40,014 nucleotides of DNA. Origin: Clostridiaceae bacterium (GTDB lineage Bacteria; Bacillota; Clostridia; Oscillospirales; Acutalibacteraceae). The stretch spans positions 1-40,014 of the forward strand of contig JAEERC010000034.1 in assembly GCA_016285645.1 (NCBI GenBank), in the 5' to 3' direction. The position numbers and the translations under genes are program-made. Under the pieces are notes generated by a model that was given only the letters and a program-made list of their open reading frames with translations, was not told the DNA's origin and ran no database searches. How positions within the stretch are numbered: the first letter of the stretch is position 1; every line of letters starts with the position of its first letter. This document shows, piece after piece, positions 15,636-23,891 of the stretch.

Positions 15636-16736
15636 ATGAATGAAATGGAAAAGAACAGAAAAATCATATCCGAGACAGATGAACAGATGGCGGGGCTTTT
15701 CGAAAAGAGGATGAACGCGGCGCGCACAATAGCCGAGTTCAAGCGCGAGTTCGGTCTGCCCGTAACGGACACCGAACGCGAAAAACAGCTCCTCGCCGCT
15801 AACCGCAAATATATAAGCGACCCCGAAATTGAGGAATACTATGTTGAATTCCTGAAAAACACAATAAAAATCTCGCGCGAGTATCAGACGCGGCTCATAA
15901 ACGGCAGAAAGGTCGCCTACAGCGGCGTTGAGGGCGCGTTTGCCTACATAGCGGCGAAAAAACTCATACCCGAGGGCGAATACATCGCCTGTAAGGATTT
16001 CACCGAGGCGTACAGGGGCGTTGAAAACGGTGAGTTTGACTGCGCCGTGCTCCCCGTTGAAAACTCGGGCGCGGGCGAGGTAGGCGAGGTTGTTGACCTC
16101 ATTTTCTCGGGCAATCTGTTTGTAAACGGCATTATCGAACAGCCGATTCACCACAACCTGCTCGGCGTGAAAGGCGCGAAACTAAGCGATATAAAAACGG
16201 TTATCAGCCATCCGCAGGCGCTCTCGCAGTGCGCGGGCTTCATTCACGACCATTCGTTTGAAACGCTCGCATACACAAACACAGCGGCGGCGGCAAAGGC
16301 CGTTGTTGAAGGCGCGGACAAAAGCGTCGCGGCAATCGCCTCCGACGAGACAGCCGGGCTTTTCGGTCTCGATATAATCGAGCGCGAAATAAACGACAAT
16401 TTAAACAACACCACCCGTTTTGCCGTGCTCTCGCGTTCGCTCGCAAAACCGCAGGCGCCCGCGGACAAAAACGGCAACGAAAGTTCGATTCTTATGTTCA
16501 CCGTGCAGAACAGGGCGGGCGCTCTCGCGCAGACGCTCAACATAATCGGCGCTCACGGCTACAATATGAAGAGCCTGCGTTCAAGACCTATGCAGGGTCT
16601 GCAGTGGAACTACTATTTCTACATCGAGGTTGAGGGCGATTTAAGCACGCCCGACGGCAGGGATATGATTACCGAACTGTCGGCGCTGTGCGCCCGCCTC
16701 AAATATGTGGGCACATATTTTTCTTACGGAAAATAA
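15636..16736 (+). CDS. pheA: Bifunctional chorismate mutase / prephenate dehydratase (P-protein)
   Basis: This enzyme turns chorismate into prephenate and then phenylpyruvate, the precursor of phenylalanine. The 366-residue protein has an AroQ-type chorismate mutase helix bundle (about 1-85, with Lys36 and Arg48-Glu49 at the usual active-site places). A prephenate dehydratase domain follows (about 90-270, with the catalytic TRF at 260-262 in NNTTRF). The C-terminal ACT domain (about 284-362, GALAQ and SLRSRP motifs) is the usual site of phenylalanine feedback inhibition. It is the first gene of an eight-gene operon and has AAGGAG upstream. aroB begins 14 bases after the stop. Confidence 0.95.
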   Translation: MNEMEKNRKIISETDEQMAGLFEKRMNAARTIAEFKREFGLPVTDTEREKQLLAANRKYISDPEIEEYYVEFLKNTIKISREYQTRLINGRKVAYSGVEGAFAYIAAKKLIPEGEYIACKDFTEAYRGVENGEFDCAVLPVENSGAGEVGEVVDLIFSGNLFVNGIIEQPIHHNLLGVKGAKLSDIKTVISHPQALSQCAGFIHDHSFETLAYTNTAAAAKAVVEGADKSVAAIASDETAGLFGLDIIEREINDNLNNTTRFAVLSRSLAKPQAPADKNGNESSILMFTVQNRAGALAQTLNIIGAHGYNMKSLRSRPMQGLQWNYYFYIEVEGDLSTPDGRDMITELSALCARLKYVGTYFSYGK

Positions 16737-16750
16737 ACGGAGGGTCAATT

Positions 16751-17758
16751 ATGGTTATACCCGTAAAAACCGACACCCGCGATTATGATATCATCCTCGA
16801 AAGCGGCGCTCTCGCTAAGGTCGGCTCGCTTCTGAACTTAAACAGAAAAGTGCTTGTCGTCACGGATGACGGCGTGCCCGCCGGATATTCCGAAACGGTT
16901 GAAAAGGCGTGTAAGGAAGCGGTAAAGGTCGTTATCCCTCAGGGTGAGGGCAGCAAGAATATGGATTCTTTCAAAGCCCTGCTTTCCGCGATGCTCGGGG
17001 CGGATTTTACCCGCGCGGACTGCGTTGTCGCCGTAGGCGGCGGAGTTGTGGGCGATTTGAGCGCCTTCGCCGCTGCCTGCTATATGCGCGGAATTGAGTT
17101 TTACAACATTCCCACAACACTTCTGTCGCAGGTGGACTCATCCGTAGGCGGAAAGGCGGCTGTGGATTTTGAGGGTGTAAAAAACATTGTAGGCGCGTTC
17201 TGGCAGCCCTCAAGGGTTATAATCGACCCCGACACACTTAAAACGCTTGATGAAAGGCAGATTAACGCGGGGCTGTGCGAAGCGGTGAAGATGGCGGCAA
17301 CCTGTGACGGCGAACTCTTTGAGTTCATTGAAAAAAGCGAAAACCTCGCCGCTGACCTCCCCGAAATCATACGCCGCGCCCTGCTTATAAAAAGGGATGT
17401 TGTTGAAAAGGACACCCGCGAGCAGGGGCTTCGCAAGGTGCTCAACTTCGGTCACACCGTAGGTCACGCGGTTGAAAGCGCGGAGGGCGGCACGCTTCTC
17501 CACGGCGAGTGCGTGGGAGTCGGAATGCTCGTTATGAGCGAGGGCGAAGCGAGAGAGAGAATTGAAAAGGTGCTTGAAAAATACAACCTTCCCACGCGCA
17601 TAAATCAGACGGCAGACGAACTTATGCCCTATATTGTTCACGACAAAAAGGGCTCCTCGGGCGGCGTTACGGCTGTCCGCGTGAGCGAAATCGGCAAATT
17701 TGAATTTGTTAAAATGACAAACGGCGAAATAAAGGAACTGCTGGTGAAAAATATATGA
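16751..17758 (+). CDS. aroB: 3-dehydroquinate synthase
   Basis: AroB cyclises DAHP to 3-dehydroquinate, the second shikimate step, using NAD and a divalent metal. The 335-residue protein has the glycine-rich AVGGGVVGD (94-102), PTTLLSQVDSSVGGK (121-135), and metal ligands Glu177, His235 and His251 in AGLCEAVK, NFGHT and LLHGE. The frame is open further upstream inside pheA, but the ATG at 16751 has GGAGGG seven bases ahead and gives the usual N-terminus. Its stop overlaps the aroC start by four bases (ATGA). Confidence 0.96.
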   Translation: MVIPVKTDTRDYDIILESGALAKVGSLLNLNRKVLVVTDDGVPAGYSETVEKACKEAVKVVIPQGEGSKNMDSFKALLSAMLGADFTRADCVVAVGGGVVGDLSAFAAACYMRGIEFYNIPTTLLSQVDSSVGGKAAVDFEGVKNIVGAFWQPSRVIIDPDTLKTLDERQINAGLCEAVKMAATCDGELFEFIEKSENLAADLPEIIRRALLIKRDVVEKDTREQGLRKVLNFGHTVGHAVESAEGGTLLHGECVGVGMLVMSEGEARERIEKVLEKYNLPTRINQTADELMPYIVHDKKGSSGGVTAVRVSEIGKFEFVKMTNGEIKELLVKNI

Positions 17759-18849
17759 AAAACACTTTGGGCAACAGCGTCACACTCACACTTTTCGGCG
17801 AGAGCCACGGCGAGGCGGTCGGCGCGGTGATTGACGGCATCGCTCCCGGAATCGAGGTTGATGAAGAGGAAATAAAAAGAATGCTCTCACGCCGCAGACC
17901 CTCATCGTCAATCGACACGGCGAGAGTTGAAAACGACAATTTCAGAATCCTCAGCGGAGTGTTCGGCGGCAAAACTACCGGCTCCCCGCTGTGCATAGTC
18001 ATACCCAACGAAAATGTGAAAAGCGGCGACTACTCCTACGGCGCCGCGAGGCCCTCCCACGCCGACTACACCGCGTTTTGCAAATATCACGGGTTTGAGG
18101 ACTACCGCGGCGGCGGACATTTTTCGGGAAGAGTCACGGCGGCTCTTGTTGCCGCGGGGGGCATTCTGCTGCCCGCCCTCGAAAAGAAAGGGATAACCGT
18201 CGGCACGCACATCCTCGCATGCAAAAGCGCGCGCGACCGCGATTTTGAAAACGCCGAAGAGGATATAAAATCGCTTAAAAACGCGGATTTTCCCGTGCTT
18301 GACAAAAGCGCGGGGGATGAAATGATAAAGATAATCGAAGAGGCAAAGCAGAACGGCGACAGCATCGGCGGAATAATAAGCACCGCCGTATGCGGCTTGC
18401 CCGCGGGTCTCGGCGAGCCGTGGTTTGACAGCGTTGAGGGCGCTCTCTCACGCGCGCTTTTCGGCATAGGCGCCGTCAAGGGCGTGGAATTCGGCGCGGG
18501 CTTCGGCTTCGCTTTGAAAAACGGCTCGGAAAGTAACGACAAAATGAGAATGAGTGACGGAAAACCCGTTACTATCACTAACAATAACGGCGGCATAAAC
18601 GGCGGCATAACAAACGGTATGCCCGTACTGTTCAACTGCGCCGTAAAGCCCACACCGTCAATCGCCCTTCCGCAGGAGACGGTGGATTTCATAAAAAACG
18701 AGAACACCGAAATTTCAATAAAGGGCAGGCACGACCCCGCGATTATTCGCAGAATCTGCCCCGTGGCGGACAGCGTGACCGCTCTCGTGCTTTGCGACCT
18801 GCTGGCGCTTCGCTTCGGCACGGATTACCTCGCCGGAGGAGACAAATAA
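17755..18849 (+). CDS. aroC: Chorismate synthase
   Basis: AroC removes phosphate from EPSP to give chorismate, the last common step, and needs reduced FMN. The 364-residue protein carries the family signatures GESHG (15-19, with catalytic His18), RPSHADYT (99-106) and RGGGHFSGR (118-126). It starts inside the aroB stop and ends inside the aroE start, so it is coupled on both sides. Length and motifs are normal for the flavin-dependent bacterial enzyme. Confidence 0.96.
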   Translation: MKNTLGNSVTLTLFGESHGEAVGAVIDGIAPGIEVDEEEIKRMLSRRRPSSSIDTARVENDNFRILSGVFGGKTTGSPLCIVIPNENVKSGDYSYGAARPSHADYTAFCKYHGFEDYRGGGHFSGRVTAALVAAGGILLPALEKKGITVGTHILACKSARDRDFENAEEDIKSLKNADFPVLDKSAGDEMIKIIEEAKQNGDSIGGIISTAVCGLPAGLGEPWFDSVEGALSRALFGIGAVKGVEFGAGFGFALKNGSESNDKMRMSDGKPVTITNNNGGINGGITNGMPVLFNCAVKPTPSIALPQETVDFIKNENTEISIKGRHDPAIIRRICPVADSVTALVLCDLLALRFGTDYLAGGDK

Positions 18850-20087
18850 TGCAGTACGGACTTATCGGCGGGCGGCTCGGCCACAGCTATTCGGTCGAGA
18901 TTCACGCGGCTGCGGCGGACTATGAATATGAGTTAAAGGAACTCGCGCCGGGTGAACTTGGAGATTTTTTCAAAAAGCGCGAGTTCAAAGGAATAAATGT
19001 AACGATACCGTATAAACAGACGGTTATGCCCTTCCTCGACGAAATATCCGAAACGGCGAAGAGCATAGGCGCCGTCAATACCGTGGTAAACGAAAACGGA
19101 AAACTGACGGGGCACAACACCGATTTTTTCGGTATGTCGAGTATGCTCAGGGCGAACGGAATTGATTTAAAGGGCAGAAAGGTGCTTATTCTCGGCACGG
19201 GCGGCACATCGAAAACAGCCCGCTATACCGCGAAGGAACTCGGCGCCGATGAAATAATTGTTGTTTCGCGCAAAAAAAGCGCTGACACGGTGAACTACGA
19301 AGAGGCGGCTGCGCTTCATTCCGACGCGCGGGTTATCATAAACACCACTCCGGTCGGTATGTTCCCCGACGATTCGGGAGTGCCCGTTGACATATCCGCC
19401 TTTCCCGCTCTCGAGGGAGTCGCGGATGCGGTCTATCATCCGCTGAGGACGAATCTTGTTCTCTCTGCGCTCGAAAAGGGCATCCCCGCCTGCGGAGGGC
19501 TCTATATGCTCGCGGCTCAGGGCGTTCTCGCCTCGGCGCTGTTCCTCGGCAGAGGAGTTGACGAATCCCTCATTGAAAAGGCGTTCACGGCGGTTGAAAA
19601 ATCGAAAATGAACGTGGTGCTTACCGGCATGCCCACAAGCGGCAAAAGCAGTGTGGGTAAACTGATTGCCGAAAGAACGGGCAGGGAGTTCTTTGACACG
19701 GACGACATAACCCGGGAGGCGCTGGGCATGCCGATTCCCGATTATATAAGAATTTACGGCGAAGAGAGTTTCAGAAACGCGGAAACAGCCGCCATACAGT
19801 CCGTTTCGTCAAAAAGCGGAGCGGTTATCGCCACGGGCGGCGGAGCGGTTTTGAGGGATGAAAACGTGCGGGCTTTAAAGCGAAACGGCACTCTCGTTTT
19901 CCTCGACCGCTCGCTTCAAAATCTCACTGCCGCTAAGGACAGACCGCTTTCCGACAGCGCCGAAAAACTTAAAAATCTTTATGAAACACGGTTGCCGATT
20001 TACAGAAAAACCGCCGACTTTACGGCTGACTCGAACGTGAGCGTCACCGAAGTCGCCGACACAGTAACCGGGGAGCTGAAACTATGA
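18849..20087 (+). CDS. aroE-aroK: Shikimate dehydrogenase-shikimate kinase fusion
   Basis: A 412-residue fusion catalysing two consecutive steps. Residues 1 to about 250 are AroE (3-dehydroshikimate + NADPH to shikimate), with the SHSY-like substrate site GHSYS (11-15), catalytic Lys56 in PYKQ, Asp92 in NTDF, and the NADP loop GTGGTSKTA (116-124). Residues about 252-412 are AroK (shikimate + ATP to shikimate 3-phosphate), with Walker A GMPTSGKSS (260-268), the substrate-binding Asp pair in FFDTDD (281-286) and GGG (330-332). No linker of note lies between them. The start overlaps the aroC stop and the stop overlaps the aroQ start. Neither half has lost a key residue, so both activities are expected. 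Confidence 0.94.
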   Translation: MQYGLIGGRLGHSYSVEIHAAAADYEYELKELAPGELGDFFKKREFKGINVTIPYKQTVMPFLDEISETAKSIGAVNTVVNENGKLTGHNTDFFGMSSMLRANGIDLKGRKVLILGTGGTSKTARYTAKELGADEIIVVSRKKSADTVNYEEAAALHSDARVIINTTPVGMFPDDSGVPVDISAFPALEGVADAVYHPLRTNLVLSALEKGIPACGGLYMLAAQGVLASALFLGRGVDESLIEKAFTAVEKSKMNVVLTGMPTSGKSSVGKLIAERTGREFFDTDDITREALGMPIPDYIRIYGEESFRNAETAAIQSVSSKSGAVIATGGGAVLRDENVRALKRNGTLVFLDRSLQNLTAAKDRPLSDSAEKLKNLYETRLPIYRKTADFTADSNVSVTEVADTVTGELKL

Positions 20088-20527
20088 AAATACTTGTTCT
20101 CAACGGGCCGAATATCAATATGCTCGGCATAAGGGAGCCCGAAATCTACGGCAGGGAAACCTATGACGACCTTGTTGAAAAAATAAAAAAACACGCCCGC
20201 GAAAAGGGCGTGGAGGTCTCGTTTTACCAGTCCAACCACGAGGGCGATCTCGTTGATGCCATTCAGAAGGCGTATTTCGACAAAATTGACGGCATAGTCT
20301 TCAACCCCGCCGCTTACACCCACACGAGCGTGGCTATTGCCGACGCGGTCAAGGGCGTTATGATACCCACGGTTGAGGTGCACATAAGCGATGTAAACGG
20401 GCGCGAGGACTTCCGCAAGGTCAGTTTCATCGGCGATGTCGCCGTAAAAACGATTGCGGGGAAAGGGCTTGACGGCTACTGCCTCGCTGTGGATTTCCTT
20501 TTAAACGGAGAGAAAAATGAAGGTTGA
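20084..20527 (+). CDS. aroQ: Type II 3-dehydroquinate dehydratase
   Basis: AroQ dehydrates 3-dehydroquinate to 3-dehydroshikimate. At 147 residues it is the small dodecameric type II form. The LNGPNINMLG signature is at 6-15, catalytic Tyr22 lies in EIYG, Asn75 in FNPAAYTHTS, and His100 and Arg111 in VEVHISD and FRKVS. The start overlaps the aroK stop (ATGA), and the 3' end overlaps aroA by 11 bases. Confidence 0.96.
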   Translation: MKILVLNGPNINMLGIREPEIYGRETYDDLVEKIKKHAREKGVEVSFYQSNHEGDLVDAIQKAYFDKIDGIVFNPAAYTHTSVAIADAVKGVMIPTVEVHISDVNGREDFRKVSFIGDVAVKTIAGKGLDGYCLAVDFLLNGEKNEG

Positions 20528-21719
20528 AATAAAGCCGTGCAGGGCGCGCGGCACGGTCGGAGCGCCGCCGTCAAAGAGTTTCGCTCACAGGCAGCTCATC
20601 TGCGCCGCTCTCGCGGGCGGGGGCAGCGTAAACGGCGTTATCGGCAGCGGCGATATGAAAGCCACCTTGAACTGTATTGAGGCAGCGGGCACAGCCGTCA
20701 GGCGGGAAAACAACACGGTGTTTATTGAAAACTCACCGGCGGAGATTCCCGCGGGCGCGGTTTTTGACTGCCTTGAAAGCGGGAGCACGCTGAGGTTCTT
20801 CATACCCGTAGTGCTCGCGAAAGGCGCCGATGTTCTTTTCACGGGCAGTTCCCGCCTGATTGAACGGGGCGCGGGGGCTTATGAGCGTCTGCTTTCCGAA
20901 AAGGGCGCCGAAATAAGAAAAACTCAGGACGGCATTTATGTAAAAGGGCGGCTTGAAAGCGGAGAATACGAAATACCCGGCAGCGAGAGCAGCCAGTACA
21001 CGAGCGGTCTGCTTTTCGCCCTGCCTCTGCTTGAGGGCGACAGCGTGCTGAGGGTTCTGCCCCCGGTGAATTCGCGCCCGTATATCGACATAACGCTTGA
21101 GGTGCTGAAAAGCCGCGGCATTGAATTTTTTGAAAAAGAGGAAAACACTTTTTATATAAAAGGCGGTCAGACATACAGGGCGGTCGATTCGCCCGTTGAA
21201 GGCGACTGGTCAAACGCCGCTTTCCTGCTCGCGCTGAACGCCCTCGGAGGGGATGTTACCGTTACGGGTTTAAACGAAAACTCCGCCCAGGGCGACAGAT
21301 TCTGCGTTGAGGCGTTCGCAATGCTTGAAAACAAAAGCCCCGTAATCGATCTCTCCGCCTGCCCGGATCTGGCGCCCGTGCTTTTTGCCGTTGCCGCCGC
21401 GAAAAACGGAGCGGTGTTCACGGGCACGAAGCGGCTGAAAATCAAGGAGAGCGACCGCGCCGAAGCGATGGCGGAGGAACTCGGAAAATTCGGAGTTAAA
21501 TGTGAGATTTACGCCGACAGCGTGAAGGTCGGCTCGGGGCTGAAAACGCCCTGTGCGCAACTGAACGGTCACAACGACCACCGCGTTGTTATGGCGCTGA
21601 GCGTGCTCGCGACCCTCACGGGCGGCGTGATTGAAGGCGCTCAGGCGGTCAACAAAAGTTATCCCGCGTTCTTTGAGGATTTGAAGGCACTCTCCGCGGA
21701 GGTGAAAATCGATGCTTGA
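20517..21719 (+). CDS. aroA: 3-phosphoshikimate 1-carboxyvinyltransferase (EPSP synthase)
   Basis: AroA joins shikimate 3-phosphate and phosphoenolpyruvate to EPSP. The 400-residue protein is slightly short for the family, usually about 425-430. The N-terminal phosphate-binding motif is PPSKSFAHR (17-25), with Lys20, Ser21 and Arg25. The LESGSTLRFF and KESDRAEAMAEEL motifs are present. GGAGAG sits just upstream of the ATG inside aroQ, and the 3' end overlaps tyrA by eight bases. Class I versus class II (glyphosate response) was not judged. Confidence 0.95.
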   Translation: MKVEIKPCRARGTVGAPPSKSFAHRQLICAALAGGGSVNGVIGSGDMKATLNCIEAAGTAVRRENNTVFIENSPAEIPAGAVFDCLESGSTLRFFIPVVLAKGADVLFTGSSRLIERGAGAYERLLSEKGAEIRKTQDGIYVKGRLESGEYEIPGSESSQYTSGLLFALPLLEGDSVLRVLPPVNSRPYIDITLEVLKSRGIEFFEKEENTFYIKGGQTYRAVDSPVEGDWSNAAFLLALNALGGDVTVTGLNENSAQGDRFCVEAFAMLENKSPVIDLSACPDLAPVLFAVAAAKNGAVFTGTKRLKIKESDRAEAMAEELGKFGVKCEIYADSVKVGSGLKTPCAQLNGHNDHRVVMALSVLATLTGGVIEGAQAVNKSYPAFFEDLKALSAEVKIDA

Positions 21720-22581
21720 CAAAAATTTAAAAATCTGTATAGTGGGTCTCGGGCTTATGGGCGGCAGCTACGCCGAGGCGCTCAGTTCACGCGGCTATGA
21801 GGTAGGCGCCCTCGCAAGGCGGAGTCAGACGCTCGATTACGCCTTTCAAAAGGGCTGGATAACGAGCGGTGAGACCGAGGTCACAAAGGAATATATCGAA
21901 AAATTCGACCTTTTCGTGTTCGCCCTTTACCCGCACATTTTTATTGAATGGATTGAGAATTATCAGCAGTTTTTCAGACCCGGCACGCTCATCACCGATG
22001 TCACGGGCGTGAAGGGCAGCACGGTTTATAAAATACAGTCGATTCTGCGCCCCGATGTTGAGTTCATCGCCGCCCACCCGATGGCGGGCAGGGAAAAAAG
22101 CGGAATAGAATACGCCGACAGCGGCATTTTCGAAGCGGCGAACTACATTGTTACGCCCACGGAAAAGAACACCGAAAAGGCGGTTGCCGTCTGCGAGGAA
22201 CTCGGCAGAACGCTCGGCTTTAAATCCGTCTCCCGCCTGTGCCCCGAGAAGCACGATGAAATGATCGGCTTTCTGTCACAGCTTACGCACTGCATAGCCG
22301 TGTCGCTTATGACCTGCCGCGACACCGACGGTTTTGAGAAATACACGGGCGATTCGTTCAGGGACTTGACGAGAATAGCGAACATAAACGACGAAATGTG
22401 GAGCGAGCTGTTTTTGCAGAACAAAGAGCAGCTTTTAAAGCAGATGGAGCTTTTCAGCGGCACATTCGAAAAACTCAAAGAGGCAATAGAAAACGGAGAC
22501 ACGGAAGAGATGCGCGCGCTTATGCGCCTTTCAACCGAGAGAAGAAAAAATTTCAACAGGGAAGAAGGTACGAAAAAATGA
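21712..22581 (+). CDS. tyrA: Prephenate dehydrogenase
   Basis: TyrA oxidatively decarboxylates prephenate to 4-hydroxyphenylpyruvate, the tyrosine branch. The 289-residue protein has an N-terminal Rossmann loop GLGLMGGS (12-19) and the catalytic histidine His122 in AHPMAGREKSG. A helical dimerisation domain follows. There is no ACT or chorismate mutase domain, so the mutase activity must come from the PheA protein in the same operon. It overlaps aroA at its start and aroF at its end (ATGA). Confidence 0.94.
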   Translation: MLDKNLKICIVGLGLMGGSYAEALSSRGYEVGALARRSQTLDYAFQKGWITSGETEVTKEYIEKFDLFVFALYPHIFIEWIENYQQFFRPGTLITDVTGVKGSTVYKIQSILRPDVEFIAAHPMAGREKSGIEYADSGIFEAANYIVTPTEKNTEKAVAVCEELGRTLGFKSVSRLCPEKHDEMIGFLSQLTHCIAVSLMTCRDTDGFEKYTGDSFRDLTRIANINDEMWSELFLQNKEQLLKQMELFSGTFEKLKEAIENGDTEEMRALMRLSTERRKNFNREEGTKK

Positions 22582-23606
22582 ATATGGATTTCAGACGCGA
22601 GATGCCCACGGCGAGGGTTATAAAAGAGATGTATCCCTTAACCGCGGAAATGCAGGAATCAAAAAAGAAAAACGATAAAGAAATAACCTCTATTTTCACG
22701 GGGGAGAGCGACAAGTTCCTGCTTGTTATCGGCCCCTGCTCGGCGGACCGCGAGGACGCCGTGCTCGATTATATTTCACGCCTTCGCACGGTGCAGGACA
22801 AGGTCGGCGACAAAATCGTCATCTGCCCGAGAATCTACACAAACAAGCCGCGCACAACGGGCGACGGCTACAAGGGAATGCTCCACCAGCCGGACCCGAA
22901 CAACGCGCCCGATATGCTCAAGGGGCTTATCTCAATACGCAAGCTGCACATAAACGCGCTCAGTCAGACGGGCTTTTCCTGCGCGGATGAGATGCTCTAT
23001 CCCGAAAATCATCAGTATCTTTCGGACTGCCTCTCCTATGTCGCTGTGGGCGCGAGGTCTGTTGAAAACCAGAATCACCGCCTCACCGCGAGCGGTCTCG
23101 ATATACCCGTAGGCATGAAGAACCCCACGGGCGGCGACCTTTCCGTAATGATGAACGCCATAACGGCGGCGCACCACAGCCACACCTTCGTTTACTCAAA
23201 CTGGGAGGTGTGCAGCAAGGGCAATCCTCTTGCCCACGCAATACTGCGCGGTTATTCCGACAAGGCGGGAGCGAGCGTGCCGAACTACCACTATGAGGAC
23301 CTCGAATATTTAAACGAGCTCTATATAAAGAGCGGGCTCGAGAACCCCGCCGTTGTGGTGGACACCAATCACGCGAACTCCGGCAAAAAGTGGTTCGAGC
23401 AGCCCAGAATAGCCAAGGGCGTGGTTCACTCGATGTGCCACAACCCCGACCTGCGCAAACTTGTCAAGGGGCTTATGATTGAGTCGTATATTGAGGACGG
23501 CAACCAGAAGCCCGACGGCACAACCTACGGCCTGTCGATTACCGACCCCTGCCTCGGCTGGGAAAAGACCGAAAAAATGATTTACGAAATAGCGGATCTG
23601 CTGTAA
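22578..23606 (+). CDS. aroF: 3-deoxy-7-phosphoheptulonate (DAHP) synthase, class I AroFGH type
   Basis: This enzyme condenses PEP and erythrose 4-phosphate into DAHP, the entry step of the pathway, although its gene lies last in the operon. The 342-residue protein has IGPCSADRED, KPRTT-GYKG, VAVGARSVENQNHR and VVDTNHANSGKK, the typical class I motifs. The reading frame is open upstream inside tyrA. The ATG at 22578 overlapping the tyrA stop matches the normal N-terminus, and another ATG two codons on is possible. No extra regulatory domain is present. A strong terminator follows. Confidence 0.95.
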   Translation: MNMDFRREMPTARVIKEMYPLTAEMQESKKKNDKEITSIFTGESDKFLLVIGPCSADREDAVLDYISRLRTVQDKVGDKIVICPRIYTNKPRTTGDGYKGMLHQPDPNNAPDMLKGLISIRKLHINALSQTGFSCADEMLYPENHQYLSDCLSYVAVGARSVENQNHRLTASGLDIPVGMKNPTGGDLSVMMNAITAAHHSHTFVYSNWEVCSKGNPLAHAILRGYSDKAGASVPNYHYEDLEYLNELYIKSGLENPAVVVDTNHANSGKKWFEQPRIAKGVVHSMCHNPDLRKLVKGLMIESYIEDGNQKPDGTTYGLSITDPCLGWEKTEKMIYEIADLL

Positions 23607-23610
23607 AAAA

Positions 23611-23637
23611 AGCCGCCCGAAAGGGCGGCTTTTTTTA
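23611..23637 (+). terminator. Intrinsic terminator of the aromatic operon
   Basis: AGCCGCCC (23611-23618), a GAAA loop, GGGCGGCT (23623-23630), then seven Ts. Confidence 0.95.
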
Positions 23638-23790
23638 ATGAGAAGTTAGAAATGAGGAGTGAGGAGTTAAGGGGCGCAAAGCGCCGATTTTATAACGTAG
23701 GGGCGGATATCATCCGCCCGCCACAAGGACGTCCGTGAGGACAAAAATTTGCGCAGACTCCTTCCGTCTTGACCGCAAAGCGCCGATATT
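23638..23790. repeat. Palindrome cluster C with AATGAG-rich lead-in
   Basis: Directly after the aroF terminator come AATGAG/GAGGAGT repeats like those after trpB, then GGGGCGC-AAAGCGCC. CGTAGG precedes GGGCGGAT/ATCCGCCC (23701-23719). A GGAC-GTCC pair near 23727-23742 and a GACTCCTTCCGTC string follow, also found in clusters A and D. Up to 23815 nothing else is seen. Confidence 0.7.
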
Positions 23791-23815
23791 CAGGTGATGT
23801 GTTTTTATATTTTTA

Positions 23816-23845
23816 TTGAAAGTTTTAATCTATCTATGATATAAT
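23816..23845 (+). promoter_or_regulatory. Promoter of the restriction-modification operon
   Basis: TTGAAA (23816-23821), an 18-base spacer and TATAAT (23840-23845). The start codon is 46 bases downstream. Confidence 0.75.
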
Positions 23846-23891
23846 TTATTTATTATAGGATTATTTCGGTAAATGATGGAGGTGATGAATA

